DNA of 64,000 nt from an uncultured Lachnospiraceae bacterium (GCA_902780405.1 CACZFI010000002.1:111810-175809), one strand, 5' to 3'; shown: positions 33,185 through 42,726, counted from the stretch's first letter. The notes: generated from the letters alone by a model not told the origin. A program made the numbers and translations.

Positions 33185-34150
33185 TTATATGTATGTTATT
33201 CCAACTATTCTTTTTGAAAAAAAAGAAAATAACTTGAGGACGGAATGGACACCCAGTTTTACAATAAAATGGGCTTTATGTGTACACTTGAAGCATTCCT
33301 TTGCAAAGCAAGAGATTGGCACGCTATGTTCCAGTAACGTACATGCCGCCAAAGCCTCCAACCTCAAATACTCGGTCGTTTCTACACATTCAGGTTTGTA
33401 TCTACGTTCCAGCATAAACGAATACAACTGATCAAACATCCGATAATAATCGTAGTATTTCAATTTATTATTCGCAGAAAAACCACTTCCACCCTTTGTC
33501 ACATATCTGTAACAGCTCATTCTTTCATTCATTCGGAAGATTTTTCCTCTATTGCTCAGCAGAAGTTCCTTCGCTTTATCTCCAGGCCCCAAAGCACTTA
33601 TTCTAATCAATGCATCATTCGTTTCCTTATCCTGATGAAAATTCCTGTACAGCATTGTTGTAACCTGACCGGCTGTACGCCACAACATCATTTCTTTTAC
33701 ATCAAATTTCTGCCGTTTACACTCCGGATATATCACGTTTTTTAGACAACGTCCATTCTCGTCAACTATAAAAGTTCTGTGAGAAACAGCGACATAGTCG
33801 GGATGGTTTTCAAGAAACTCCACCTGTTTCGCAAGCTTCTTATCATCCACCCAGTAATCATCCGTCTCCAATGTAATTACATATTTCCCGTTTGCATAAC
33901 TATACAAGTCCGCAAAATTCTGCACAGGACCCTTGTTTTGTTTCTGGTAGATTGCAACAATCTTCTCCGGGTACCTTTCCTCGTATTCTTTAACAATCTG
34001 TTTGCTTCCGTCTGTAGAGCAATCCTCACATATTATTATCTGATAACGAAAATCCACTTTCTGTGCAAGCACACCATTTAACGCTTTCCTCAGATATCGT
34101 TCATGATTGTAAGTGGCGCAGCAAATGCTTACCATTATATCATCACTCAT
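33185..34150 (-). CDS. GT2-family glycosyltransferase of the sugar operon
   Basis: 321 residues from the ATG at 34150, which has GGAGG eight bases before it; an upstream in-frame start would overlap the preceding gene. GT-A fold: VSICCATYNHERYLRKAL opening, IICEDCSTDGSKQI nucleotide-binding loop, and TLETDDYWVDD with an acidic D-D metal site near residue 95. The C-terminal half has Arg- and Cys-rich segments with no known domain. It is last in the operon and is the best candidate to transfer the sugar made by the other enzymes. Acceptor unknown. Confidence 0.85.
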   Translation of the reverse strand: MSDDIMVSICCATYNHERYLRKALNGVLAQKVDFRYQIIICEDCSTDGSKQIVKEYEERYPEKIVAIYQKQNKGPVQNFADLYSYANGKYVITLETDDYWVDDKKLAKQVEFLENHPDYVAVSHRTFIVDENGRCLKNVIYPECKRQKFDVKEMMLWRTAGQVTTMLYRNFHQDKETNDALIRISALGPGDKAKELLLSNRGKIFRMNERMSCYRYVTKGGSGFSANNKLKYYDYYRMFDQLYSFMLERRYKPECVETTEYLRLEALAACTLLEHSVPISCFAKECFKCTHKAHFIVKLGVHSVLKLFSFFSKRIVGITYI

Positions 34151-34166
34151 GTTATCAGCCTCCACT

Positions 34167-34805
34167 CTACAGCGAATACATCTTTGCCGGATTTCCCATC
34201 GCATGCGCCCTCGGTTTTACATTTCTAAGCACTATACTTCCCGGCGCAACAACAGATTCATCACCTATTGTTTTCTTTTCATGAATATAAGACATTGCAC
34301 CTATAGATACCGCCTCGCCTATCCTACACCCCCCGGAAATCTGAGCCTTCGGGAAACACGATACATAATCACCAATATTGCAATCATGGCCAATAATCAC
34401 CATGCTGTTTAAAAAAACACCGCACCCGAGAGTAACACCCTCGGATACCAGCGCATACCCCGCAATAACGCTCCCTTCACCAACCTTGTCAATTTCCGCA
34501 ACGTGTGCTACCGGATGAACAAGCGTAGCAAATCTCACCCCTTCGTTCCGCAGTCGCTTCATGACTTCCCGTCTTTCCTTTGGATATCCTATCGCACACG
34601 CACACAACACATCATCCTTATGTTCAACAAGCCACCGTCTGCTGTAGACCTTGTATCCCCCAACCTCCATCTCATCAGCATAATAGTCTTCATCAACAGA
34701 ATAACCAACTAACTCATACGTAGGACAATTGGCATTAATATCATTTACAAGTAGCGCGGTTTCACGTCCCATACCGCCGGCTCCATAGATTACTATTCTT
34801 TCCAT
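34167..34805 (-). CDS. NeuD/PglD-type sugar acyltransferase
   Basis: 212 residues. The N-terminal Rossmann-like domain (IVIYGAGGMGRETALLVND) binds the nucleotide sugar. The C-terminal left-handed beta helix has hexapeptide turns (GEGSVIAGYALVSEGVTLGCGV) and the catalytic His in IGHDCNIGDY. In PglD-like enzymes this layout acylates the amino group of a UDP- or dTDP-4-amino sugar. With two acyl carrier proteins and two KASIII genes alongside, the acyl donor here may be an acyl-ACP or acyl-CoA other than acetyl. It overlaps the MBL gene by 13 bases, a sign of translational coupling. Confidence 0.85.
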   Translation of the reverse strand: MERIVIYGAGGMGRETALLVNDINANCPTYELVGYSVDEDYYADEMEVGGYKVYSRRWLVEHKDDVLCACAIGYPKERREVMKRLRNEGVRFATLVHPVAHVAEIDKVGEGSVIAGYALVSEGVTLGCGVFLNSMVIIGHDCNIGDYVSCFPKAQISGGCRIGEAVSIGAMSYIHEKKTIGDESVVAPGSIVLRNVKPRAHAMGNPAKMYSL

Positions 34806-35473
34806 ACTAACTCCTTGTATTTTCCCGGTATCGAATTCACCTTAATCATTTCTTCCAAGCCACCATCCGGCCCATGCCCCGGATAAACTCTATCCACCTT
34901 CATCTTGAGGATCTTAGGCATATCTTCTGTCCAAAACTTTTTTGTACTTCCCGTTGTAATACGAGTTACCGTCGGAATCGACAGTATCGTGTCCCCAGAA
35001 AACATATACCGGTTATCTATGGTTGCTATTAGGCTATCATCGCTGTGCCCATAAACACATTCCAAACTAATCCGATGTCCGCACCACTCAAAATCCTTAT
35101 GCCCAAAGAAGGTCTTCTCCGCTTTCTCGCAGACAAAAGGGACGATTGCACGTTCATACTGTTCATCAGGTTTGTAGAACTCCATGAATATCTCAGCAAT
35201 CGCAGACATATTCCTATATGTGTTTCCTAAATACTCACTACACTTCTCTGTGCACAAGACCTCTGCACTCGGTTTTAATGATCTAAGCCGATTCAATCCT
35301 ACAATATGATCAAAATGCGCGTGTGTGAGGACAATAATCAACTCATCTAATCTCTGTATGTCACAAAACAGCTTGTCATTTTCTACCGCATCAAATAAGA
35401 TTCCTTTTTCCCCTTCTGTGACGAGCCATGAGTTCGAATTAACAACATCCCATGTATAACATTCAATATTCAT
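34793..35473 (-). CDS. Metallo-beta-lactamase-fold hydrolase
   Basis: 226 residues. All metal-binding motifs of the fold are present: THAHFDH, the GHSDDS loop, FSGDTI and YPGHGP. It belongs to the glyoxalase II-like branch, whose members often cut thioesters. In this operon a role as a thioesterase that frees or proofreads acyl-ACP or acyl-CoA is plausible, but not shown. The stop overlaps the NeuD-like start. Confidence 0.85.
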   Translation of the reverse strand: MNIECYTWDVVNSNSWLVTEGEKGILFDAVENDKLFCDIQRLDELIIVLTHAHFDHIVGLNRLRSLKPSAEVLCTEKCSEYLGNTYRNMSAIAEIFMEFYKPDEQYERAIVPFVCEKAEKTFFGHKDFEWCGHRISLECVYGHSDDSLIATIDNRYMFSGDTILSIPTVTRITTGSTKKFWTEDMPKILKMKVDRVYPGHGPDGGLEEMIKVNSIPGKYKELVWKE

Positions 35474-35475
35474 CT

Positions 35476-36210
35476 TTATCTTTCCAATTCATAAACCATA
35501 TTCCACATTCCATCATGTTTCATACCATACTTTTCATGGAATCTGACCGATGCCGTATTAGCCTCATCCACCCATGCATACACATACCTTCCGCCCTTCT
35601 CAACATAATTAGTAAGCCGTTCGAGAAGTATCGAATGGATGACACGTTTTTCTGACAGGTTCACAATCTGATTAATGTAAAACTTTCTTGGAAGCATTTC
35701 GAACTGCAAGATAGCATCTATACGACATTCCTCATCTCTATGAATCATCACTTGGTTTTTGCGTATAACACTTCGGAGCTCGTCCGTCGTCAGAAGATGA
35801 CTCACCTCTGTCCGAAAGACAGACCATAGTATCCCATTGATTTCCTCCGCGTCGTTCTCCGTTGCAATATCTGCATCAACACTATGCTTGAAATGAGTTA
35901 TTTCTTCACTCGCATCCAACGTATGTTTAATATCTACATTAGACACACGCATCATTGCAGCTTTGCACGTCGCGCCATCCGGCACAAAACCATACTTCTC
36001 ACGTGTGACATATTCCAAATAATAACGCCCGGGTTCAACGACCGCCATCATACCATTAATATCTGCCATGCTTTCGGCAAAGAAAAAAATTCTATTCACG
36101 CCGTGATCTTCAACCAAATACAAACGATTATTACCAATCGCACAATATGGCTCGTTTTTATTAAGTATCTCTTTATTATAACAATTTGTCACATAACGAC
36201 TACTCATCAT
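35476..36210 (-). CDS. GNAT-like acetyltransferase of the sugar operon
   Basis: 244 residues. The C-terminal half (about 120-240) has a GNAT-like run with IHSILLERLTNYVEKGGRYVYAWVDEANTASVRFHEKYGMKHDG, the typical last strands and the AxxFYxKxGF-like box. The N-terminal half lacks a clear domain. It overlaps the KASIII gene upstream by four bases (ATGA type), so the two are probably translated together. It could transfer the acyl group or an acetyl group to the sugar or to a carrier-bound amino acid. Substrate unknown. Confidence 0.7.
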   Translation of the reverse strand: MMSSRYVTNCYNKEILNKNEPYCAIGNNRLYLVEDHGVNRIFFFAESMADINGMMAVVEPGRYYLEYVTREKYGFVPDGATCKAAMMRVSNVDIKHTLDASEEITHFKHSVDADIATENDAEEINGILWSVFRTEVSHLLTTDELRSVIRKNQVMIHRDEECRIDAILQFEMLPRKFYINQIVNLSEKRVIHSILLERLTNYVEKGGRYVYAWVDEANTASVRFHEKYGMKHDGMWNMVYELER

Positions 36211-37274
36211 AAATCTAATTCTAATAGCTCACAGTGGTCCAAGCGTCCGATGTTCATAAACATAGTGCCCCAAGCCAAACCCGATCCAAAAGCAGACAAG
36301 CAGCATGAATTGTCTGTTTCAAGCAAACTCTCTCTGCAGTTAGATATTGCAACAAGAGGTATGGACGCGCCGCTTGGATTGCCGTATCTTTCAACAAGAT
36401 TCATTGGCGTTTTTTCTTCCGGAAGTCCCACTTTTTCCGCCAATTTTTTCAACATAAACCTATTGGGCTGATGAAACAGAAACAAATCGAAATCATCTAC
36501 AGTTTTTCCTTCTTTGATCATCGCTCGTTCAAGCATCAGTGGCACCTCGACCTGTACAAAATTAAAAACCGAACTTCCGTCCATGCATATATTATCTAAC
36601 GATCGATAGTTTCCATCACCTTGATCCGTCATCACCGACGTGTCTGGCGAGCATGGCATTCGAAATCCGCCTGCAGGTATCTTCAACGCGTCACGTCTCT
36701 TCCCATCAATGTGCATCTCATAGTAGATATCACCATCGCCACCACTTTCGATAATCGATATAGCACACGCATCTCCAATCAGCGGGAAGTCATTGCGATC
36801 CTTTTTTGAGACCTTGTGACTCAAAACATCACCGTTGATCAGGACTACTTTTTTATCCTGCATATGCTCTAGTAACATAAAGGATTGCATCAATCCAACC
36901 AGATATCCACAACACCCCTGCGCAATGTCCATGCAGATAACATCGCTATCAAAATTGCACTTATCGTGCACAATGTTGCTAATATGTGGTACAAAATAAT
37001 CCGGACACAAAGAAACCGTAACAACAGCACCGATCTCTTTCCTCTCAATCCAACCATTTTCAAGCATGTACAAAAGCCCATGAACCGCAAAATCAGAAAC
37101 TGTAGTCGAATCCTTTGAAAGTCGGTGTTGATCGTAGCCCATGATTCTTTTCAATCGCATCGTTTGCTTAGGTGGAAAAGAATAATTATCCACTTCATCA
37201 TCAAAGTATCCAATCATCTGTGGTAACATACCAAGCATCGATGTTATTCGTTTACTTTTAAATCGCGTAATCAT
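36207..37274 (-). CDS. KASIII-like 3-oxoacyl-ACP synthase, copy A
   Basis: 355 residues of the FabH family. The catalytic triad is visible: Cys121 in DIAQGCCGY, His268 in LFHQPN and Asn299 in YGNPSGAS. KASIII enzymes join a starter acyl-CoA or acyl-ACP to malonyl-ACP. It is diverged from housekeeping FabH, with VFNFVQVEVP and a long central loop, like KASIII proteins in surface-sugar clusters. The start overlaps the acyl carrier protein stop by ATGA, so the two are coupled. The second KASIII is at 40881. Confidence 0.85.
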   Translation of the reverse strand: MITRFKSKRITSMLGMLPQMIGYFDDEVDNYSFPPKQTMRLKRIMGYDQHRLSKDSTTVSDFAVHGLLYMLENGWIERKEIGAVVTVSLCPDYFVPHISNIVHDKCNFDSDVICMDIAQGCCGYLVGLMQSFMLLEHMQDKKVVLINGDVLSHKVSKKDRNDFPLIGDACAISIIESGGDGDIYYEMHIDGKRRDALKIPAGGFRMPCSPDTSVMTDQGDGNYRSLDNICMDGSSVFNFVQVEVPLMLERAMIKEGKTVDDFDLFLFHQPNRFMLKKLAEKVGLPEEKTPMNLVERYGNPSGASIPLVAISNCRESLLETDNSCCLSAFGSGLAWGTMFMNIGRLDHCELLELDL

Positions 37275-37507
37275 TCCGTCTTGCCTCCGGATTTTCGCAC
37301 TAAAGCGATTAGCGCATCTATCGATGAATAGTTTTCAGGCAGTATATCCAACCCATCTATCATAATAGAGTATGCTTCCTCTAACATAGAGGAAAGAGAA
37401 ATGATATCGAAAGAATCCAAAAGCCCATCTGCCACAAAATCATCACTGTTCGCAAAATCAAACTCTGGTCTCAATTCTGTAAGCATCGCCATAATCTCTT
37501 CGCGCAT
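37271..37507 (-). CDS. Stand-alone acyl carrier protein, copy A
   Basis: 78 residues, a four-helix carrier fold. Ser32 in the GLLDSFDI motif is the phosphopantetheine site. It is acidic, as expected. It sits between the adenylating ligase and KASIII copy A, overlapping the latter by four bases, which suggests that the ligase loads this carrier and the KASIII works on it. The DSFDI form is that of carriers paired with free-standing ligases (Dcp/D-alanine carrier type) rather than fatty-acid AcpP. Confidence 0.87.
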   Translation of the reverse strand: MREEIMAMLTELRPEFDFANSDDFVADGLLDSFDIISLSSMLEEAYSIMIDGLDILPENYSSIDALIALVRKSGGKTE

Positions 37508-37510
37508 AAC

Positions 37511-39043
37511 TCATTCCTCCGCGTTCACCTTTTCTTTCAATGTCAATCTGTCAATTTTACCATTTGTATTTCTCGGCAATTCGTCTGTCTTTATATATAC
37601 TGACGGAATCATGTACGTTGGAAAAACCTTACTTAGTGCCAATCTAAACTCCTTGTCTGATATATCTTTTTCAGCTTCATAGAACAGAACGATTTCCTTC
37701 TTTGAATATCGATATACAGCGCAACAGTATTTTACCAGTTTTAGCTGATTCTCAAGCACATGCTCGATTTCTCCGAGTTCAATTCTATATCCCATGTGTT
37801 TAATCAAACTATCTTTACGACCAACAAACATAATGTTGCCGTCATCCCGAATAAAAACTACGTCACCGGTACGATAAATCAGCTCCGGATAAGAATGATT
37901 AAGTGGATTCTGCACGAATGATTCCCGTGTTTTTTCAGGATTATTATAATATCCCATAGCAAGCGATGTGCCTCTTACACATAATTCTCCCTCTTCTCCA
38001 ATTCCGCACCTTTCATCCTTTTCATTAATGATGATGACATCAGTATTATAATACGGAATCCCTATAGGTAAAGGTTCTGATTCAGGCGGGCGTTCTTCAA
38101 CCAAATAATAAGTGCAGTCAAGTGTAATCTCTATAGGCCCATACAGATTGGCAAACACTGTATCTGGCAATCTATCATACCAGGCAAGAAACTGTTTTGT
38201 AGGAAAGACTTCTCCCGCAAACCATACAAGTTTCAGATTTGGTAATGCGATTCTCTCCAGTAAATTCATGTTCGCAATACTTACCATAATAGACGGTACC
38301 CAAAAGATGAAACTCACTCGTGAATCCGCCACTTTTTCGAGCAGTTTTGCAGGAAATGCCGCAAGCATTGCGTCTAGAAGAATTATGCGCGAACCATACA
38401 TCATCATCATACAGAGTTCAAAATCATAGATATCAAATACTACAGGAGAAAGCGATCCAATTATTTCTGTTCCATCAAAATGAAAACGTTCATTCGAAGC
38501 ATCCATAAAATCAAAGAAGCTTCGATGATTAAGAACAACGCATTTGGGTGTTCCTGTAGATCCGGAAGTATTGATCAAACAAAAAGGATCCGTGTCAATA
38601 CATCTGCGTCTACGCGTTAGCAATGCTCCCTCATCATAAGGCATATCGTTCCAATCATAATCATCAATGCTGATTGCAGGAACACTAGTGTCCGCAAAGC
38701 ACTTTATATACCTTGATTCTGTGATAATGAGTGCAGGCCGAACTGAAGCAATTATGTTATCAATTCTCTTCTTCGGCGTTTTAATGTCAAGATTCATAAA
38801 CGAATTTGCTGAGTACAATATCCCGAGATTTGCAACTATCGTTTCAATTTCTTTGGGAAGAAACACCGCAACAGGCGCACAATCCTGATTGCCGAGTTTT
38901 TCAATCAGGCAAGATCCCAGTTTCATCGCTCGGATTCTTAGTTCTTCAAAGGTTATGCATGTTTCATTATGCTCCACAGCCACATCGCCTTTTTTTCTTT
39001 TTGCTGTTTGATCAAAGAAATCCAATAAATGCATTTTGACCAT
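37511..39043 (-). CDS. Free-standing adenylation ligase, DltA/NRPS-A-like
   Basis: 510 residues, a complete adenylate-forming enzyme. Core motifs: LINTSGSTGTPKCVVLNH (ATP loop), NLYGPIEITLDCTYY, GELCVRGTSLAMGYYN, YRTGDV, and NGKIDR with the C-terminal catalytic Lys. It should activate an amino or hydroxy acid as AMP ester and load it on the carrier protein encoded three bases after its stop. The nearest known roles are DltA (D-alanine) and stand-alone A domains; the substrate cannot be read from the sequence by eye. It gives the starter unit for the operon in my model. Confidence 0.87.
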   Translation of the reverse strand: MVKMHLLDFFDQTAKRKKGDVAVEHNETCITFEELRIRAMKLGSCLIEKLGNQDCAPVAVFLPKEIETIVANLGILYSANSFMNLDIKTPKKRIDNIIASVRPALIITESRYIKCFADTSVPAISIDDYDWNDMPYDEGALLTRRRRCIDTDPFCLINTSGSTGTPKCVVLNHRSFFDFMDASNERFHFDGTEIIGSLSPVVFDIYDFELCMMMMYGSRIILLDAMLAAFPAKLLEKVADSRVSFIFWVPSIMVSIANMNLLERIALPNLKLVWFAGEVFPTKQFLAWYDRLPDTVFANLYGPIEITLDCTYYLVEERPPESEPLPIGIPYYNTDVIIINEKDERCGIGEEGELCVRGTSLAMGYYNNPEKTRESFVQNPLNHSYPELIYRTGDVVFIRDDGNIMFVGRKDSLIKHMGYRIELGEIEHVLENQLKLVKYCCAVYRYSKKEIVLFYEAEKDISDKEFRLALSKVFPTYMIPSVYIKTDELPRNTNGKIDRLTLKEKVNAEE

Positions 39044-39061
39044 GCTATGTATACTCCGTTA

Positions 39062-39817
39062 TTAGTCTTCGCGTTCGGTAATGTCAATTGTTCTTCCACC
39101 ATCCACCGTGACCTGCTGTCCAGTCAGCCACTTTGCACCGTCGGAAATCAAGAACTCTACAATCGGTATGACATCCTGCAGTTTACCAAGTCCCAGTGGA
39201 TAGTTTTTTTCAAAGCGTTTTTTTACATTCTCGTTCTCAAACAATTCCTTTGTCATCTCTGTTATCATTCCCCCGGGCAAAACAGAATTCACTCGAACGT
39301 TCGGTGCAAGCTCGATTGCAAGATTTCGCATCAATCCATCCAAAGCCGCCTTAGACGAGCCGTAGACGCTAAACGCAGAAGCTCCACGATTGCTTACGTT
39401 GCTCGAAATAAAAACAATCGATTTTAAGTTTTTCGCGTTAGCTTTGCATGAAACAAGTACCTTTGTAATCATTTCAGCAGAGAAGACATTCGTCGAAAAC
39501 GTTTCACTGATTACTCTCGCATCCACATTTCTCAGTGGCATCATTTTCATCACTCCTGCACAATGGACAAACGCCGTCACCTGAAGATCATTTTTCTTGA
39601 GAAACTCAGTCAGTGCCATCTCGATATCATCCGTTTTTGAAAGATCGTACTCCCAAATCAATGCATCCCGTACGCATTGCTTTCTGACATCTTCTAAACG
39701 CTCCTTGTTACGTCCATTCAGTATCAGGTTATAATCGTTTGATAGCGAAATAGCCAACTCTTTTCCAAGACCGGAAGACGCTCCGGTCACAAAAACACAA
39801 TCCATATCAACCACCAA
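39062..39817 (-). CDS. SDR oxidoreductase, FabG-like, copy 1
   Basis: 251 residues, classical short-chain dehydrogenase. The NAD(P) loop is VTGASSGLGKELA, active residues lie in IVFISSNVSNRGASAFSVYGSSKAA (Ser and YxxxK), and the end VDGGRTIDI is typical. FabG-like enzymes reduce 3-oxoacyl-ACP to 3-hydroxyacyl-ACP, which would fit the two KASIII genes. The RNKERLEDV segment after strand 2 suggests NADPH use. It is followed by 18 bases and the ligase gene. Confidence 0.88.
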   Translation of the reverse strand: MVVDMDCVFVTGASSGLGKELAISLSNDYNLILNGRNKERLEDVRKQCVRDALIWEYDLSKTDDIEMALTEFLKKNDLQVTAFVHCAGVMKMMPLRNVDARVISETFSTNVFSAEMITKVLVSCKANAKNLKSIVFISSNVSNRGASAFSVYGSSKAALDGLMRNLAIELAPNVRVNSVLPGGMITEMTKELFENENVKKRFEKNYPLGLGKLQDVIPIVEFLISDGAKWLTGQQVTVDGGRTIDITERED

Positions 39818-39826
39818 TCCAATTCA

Positions 39827-40600
39827 TTACTGTGCGGTATAGCCTCCATCGATGTTGAACACAGCTCCGGTTGTCCACTTTGAGGCATCTGACAGTAAAA
39901 ACGCTATCGTGTACGCTATGTCAGTCGGTGTTCCCCAACCAAGCGGATGCATCTGCTCAATCCTATCCGCGTAAGATTCATCGAACATAGAATTCACGCT
40001 TTCAGCCATTTCAGATTTGACAAAACCCGGCGCAACGCAATTCACACGTATGTTTCGATCCGCCAGTTCAATTGCCAACGACTTTGTCATCCCCAATAAT
40101 GCAGCTTTGCTTGTTGCATATGCCACGTTTGCCGCCGAACCAACCACGCCATAAACCGATGATATAAACACGATAGAGCATTGCTGTCCCGTGTCATGTC
40201 CCTGCCTTCCCGAAAACTCTTTTGCCAGATCAAGCGCTACTTGCGTATTGATTTTCATGACAGTTTCATACTGCTGATCGGATAACACTCTCAATGGTAA
40301 TACGGACGGAATCCCTGCACAGTGAACCAGACCTGTATACTCAGAACCAAGTTCCTGCTTAACTTCTTTCAAAAGGCTCTTAAAGGAAACCACAGTGGAC
40401 AAATCAACAGCACGTGCAACAGTTTTAGTATTGCTTTCCCGCAATTGGATTGCCAGTGATTCAAGGCCTTCCGCATCCCTGTCAAGTAACAGCAAGTTTC
40501 CTCCGAGCTTGTTAATAATCCTCGCCGTTTCTTTTCCGATACCAGATGCAGCACCGGTTACTATGATTGTTTTTCCTGTCAATGACATAGGATTATACAT
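39827..40600 (-). CDS. SDR oxidoreductase, FabG-like, copy 2
   Basis: 257 residues. The coenzyme loop is VTGAASGIGKETA, LLDRDAEGLE ends strand 2 (an Asp here favours NADH), and the active residues are in SSVYGVVGSAANVAYATSKAA. It ends DGGYTAQ. Only nine bases separate it from copy 1. It may act on carrier-bound 3-oxoacyl groups or on the sugar. Confidence 0.88.
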   Translation of the reverse strand: MYNPMSLTGKTIIVTGAASGIGKETARIINKLGGNLLLLDRDAEGLESLAIQLRESNTKTVARAVDLSTVVSFKSLLKEVKQELGSEYTGLVHCAGIPSVLPLRVLSDQQYETVMKINTQVALDLAKEFSGRQGHDTGQQCSIVFISSVYGVVGSAANVAYATSKAALLGMTKSLAIELADRNIRVNCVAPGFVKSEMAESVNSMFDESYADRIEQMHPLGWGTPTDIAYTIAFLLSDASKWTTGAVFNIDGGYTAQ

Positions 40601-40625
40601 CGAGAATCTCCTTATGTAGCGATAG

Positions 40626-40844
40626 TTATTGCATATAGTTTAGAATATCCTGCACGGTTTTAAACGCTTTGATTTCAGCCCCAGTAAGCTTCTTGCCAAA
40701 TTCTTCTTCAACCATCACAATTAAAGAGAGCTTGGTCATAGAGTCATACTCCTCAATCCCATCGAGTTCCATCTCAGGGCTTAATGCCCCTTCATCAACA
40801 TCAAATGTTTCCTCAAGTAATGCCAGTTTTTCTTTTTCGTTCAT
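40626..40844 (-). CDS. Stand-alone acyl carrier protein, copy B
   Basis: 72 residues. Ser35 in EEYDSMTKLSL is the phosphopantetheine site, followed by the usual VMVEEEFGKKL helix. It is strongly acidic. It sits beside KASIII copy B in the same way as carrier A sits beside KASIII copy A, so the operon holds two carrier/synthase sets. ATG with GGGAG site. Confidence 0.87.
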   Translation of the reverse strand: MNEKEKLALLEETFDVDEGALSPEMELDGIEEYDSMTKLSLIVMVEEEFGKKLTGAEIKAFKTVQDILNYMQ

Positions 40845-40880
40845 TTTCTTATCTCCCTTTGTTTTATTGCCAAAGCATGA

Positions 40881-41945
40881 TTACTCAGCTTGATAGCCAT
40901 CTTCGAAGTATTCATTCGTTTTAACAAGTGGATAAATATCCTTCTCATCAATATAACAATCCACCGCGCTCCACGATAATCCGATACCAAATCCGCTTAA
41001 AAGAAAATGTGATTTTCCTTTTGCCGAATCCGCCAGATTATGTACAAGCGCCGTCGGTATCGATGCAGACGATGTATTTCCATAATGCGCGATAGATTTA
41101 AGACTCTTTTCTTCAGGGAAGCCAGTCTTCTTTTCTATCTGACTCATAATCAATTTGTTTGCCTGATGTAGGACCAAATAGTCGTAATCATTCGGTGTTG
41201 TTTTCATTTTATCCATGAGTTCATTGATTAATTCCGGCGCCTCATTTGTAGAAAAATTGAAAACAGCAACGCCGTCCATTTTCTGGACATTTTTAAGCTG
41301 TACAGGGTTTCTGTACCATCCCCAGGGATCAATCAGTGACTTGAATCCGTTACCATCGGATTTAGACAAGAAATGCATATCATCCGCTGAATCATCCTTC
41401 TTCAGTAATGCTGCGCTACCGGCATCTCCAAACAAAATGCTTTCTGTATCCGCCTCCGGATGGTCCGCAGGGATTTTAGGTCTCCCTCCCGTTTCCCCAC
41501 ACATTAAGAGGCTATACTTCGCATCACACTGCATCATTATACTCCCAACAACATTCAATCCATACACAAAACCTGAGCATCCAAGATTGATATCAAAAAC
41601 GATACAATCTGTACCAATTCCGAGTCTGTGTTGAAGAACCATTGAGGTGGCCGGCTCTCTGTAGTCAGCAGTTTGCGTGATATAGATAATTATTCCAACC
41701 TGATTTCTGTCAATTCCTTTTTCAGTCAGAATCTTCTCGGCAGCTGCATAACACCAGTCTGAATTCGTCTGCTTTTCAGTTGAGACATATCGACCCTCTA
41801 CCCCTACGTTTTTTTTGAATTTTTTCAAGTTCCGCGCATCGACTCCCTTTGTTCCGTCTCCAAATTGCTCATCAAGCGACAGCCATCTGTCAGGCACGCC
41901 AACAGCAAGGGCATCAATTCTAATCCCTTCGATTTTTGAATACAT
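40881..41945 (-). CDS. KASIII-like 3-oxoacyl-ACP synthase, copy B
   Basis: 354 residues of the FabH family. The catalytic triad is Cys123 (DINLGCSGF), His260 (VLHQAN) and Asn290 (YGNTSSAS). It shares with copy A the unusual VFNF and GF.EEK blocks, so the two are probably an old duplication. The start has GGAGGGAAT. It lies between an SDR and carrier B. With carrier B and an SDR it could make a second short 3-hydroxyacyl or extend the product of set A. Confidence 0.85.
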   Translation of the reverse strand: MYSKIEGIRIDALAVGVPDRWLSLDEQFGDGTKGVDARNLKKFKKNVGVEGRYVSTEKQTNSDWCYAAAEKILTEKGIDRNQVGIIIYITQTADYREPATSMVLQHRLGIGTDCIVFDINLGCSGFVYGLNVVGSIMMQCDAKYSLLMCGETGGRPKIPADHPEADTESILFGDAGSAALLKKDDSADDMHFLSKSDGNGFKSLIDPWGWYRNPVQLKNVQKMDGVAVFNFSTNEAPELINELMDKMKTTPNDYDYLVLHQANKLIMSQIEKKTGFPEEKSLKSIAHYGNTSSASIPTALVHNLADSAKGKSHFLLSGFGIGLSWSAVDCYIDEKDIYPLVKTNEYFEDGYQAE

Positions 41946-41967
41946 TATTCCCTCCTATAATGACCGA

Positions 41968-42726
41968 CTACGTTGTGGTATAACCCCCATCGACAGGCAT
42001 TGTTATTCCTGTTATAAAGCGCGCATCCTCCGAGAGAAGGAAAGCCAATGCACACGCTACATCTTTCGTTTCTGCCAATCCTAAATATTGCCTATTCATC
42101 GCAACTCTGTTTGTGTTGCTTTTTTCTCCATGTATTTCAAGAAAATGCTGATACATTTCCGTATTAACCATTGAGGGAGCAACCGAGTTGATACATATAC
42201 CTTTGCCACCTAGTTCCTTCGCCATACATCTAATCGCCGAATCCATAGCGGACTTTGATGCCGAATATGGAACATGAGCTTTTTCCCCTCGCAGAGACGC
42301 AACAGACGAGACCGCTGCAATTCTCATGCCAGCATTATACATCCCTCGTTTTGTCACTTGTCGAACATACTCAACAAAGCCAAAATAATTAACCTGAAAC
42401 ACTTTGATTTGTCTTTCATATGTCAGATACTTGATAGGCACATCTCCATCGGAAACGCCTGCAACATACGCCATCCCATCAATTTTACCCTGCTCGGAAA
42501 CAATCTGTTCAATCAATCCCTCCGTTTTTTCAAACTCCGTAACATCGCCTATATAATACGACTTCTTCCTTGACGGAATCGAGTTGCATACCTCCTTTAA
42601 TTTGTCCTCTCGACGCGCAATCAGTACAACATTTGCGCCATTGTCCGCAAGTACCCTTGCTGTTTCTTCACCAATTCCGGAAGAAGCACCCACAACAAGA
42701 ATATTCTTACCGTTAAAGCTTATCAT
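41968..42726 (-). CDS. SDR oxidoreductase, FabG-like, copy 3
   Basis: 252 residues. The coenzyme loop is VVGASSGIGEETA, LIARREDKL after strand 2 (Arg pair, favouring NADPH), and active residues are in AVSSVASLRGEKAHVPYSASKSA. It ends VDGGYTTT. The third SDR of the operon; it lies next to the 2,3-dehydratase, so it could act on the sugar as well as on an acyl group. Confidence 0.88.
   Translation of the reverse strand: MISFNGKNILVVGASSGIGEETARVLADNGANVVLIARREDKLKEVCNSIPSRKKSYYIGDVTEFEKTEGLIEQIVSEQGKIDGMAYVAGVSDGDVPIKYLTYERQIKVFQVNYFGFVEYVRQVTKRGMYNAGMRIAAVSSVASLRGEKAHVPYSASKSAMDSAIRCMAKELGGKGICINSVAPSMVNTEMYQHFLEIHGEKSNTNRVAMNRQYLGLAETKDVACALAFLLSEDARFITGITMPVDGGYTTT

Noticed and set aside
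37271..41945. Possible modular polyketide or peptide synthase
   Set aside because: All enzymes are free-standing; there is no fused ketosynthase-acyltransferase module or condensation domain.
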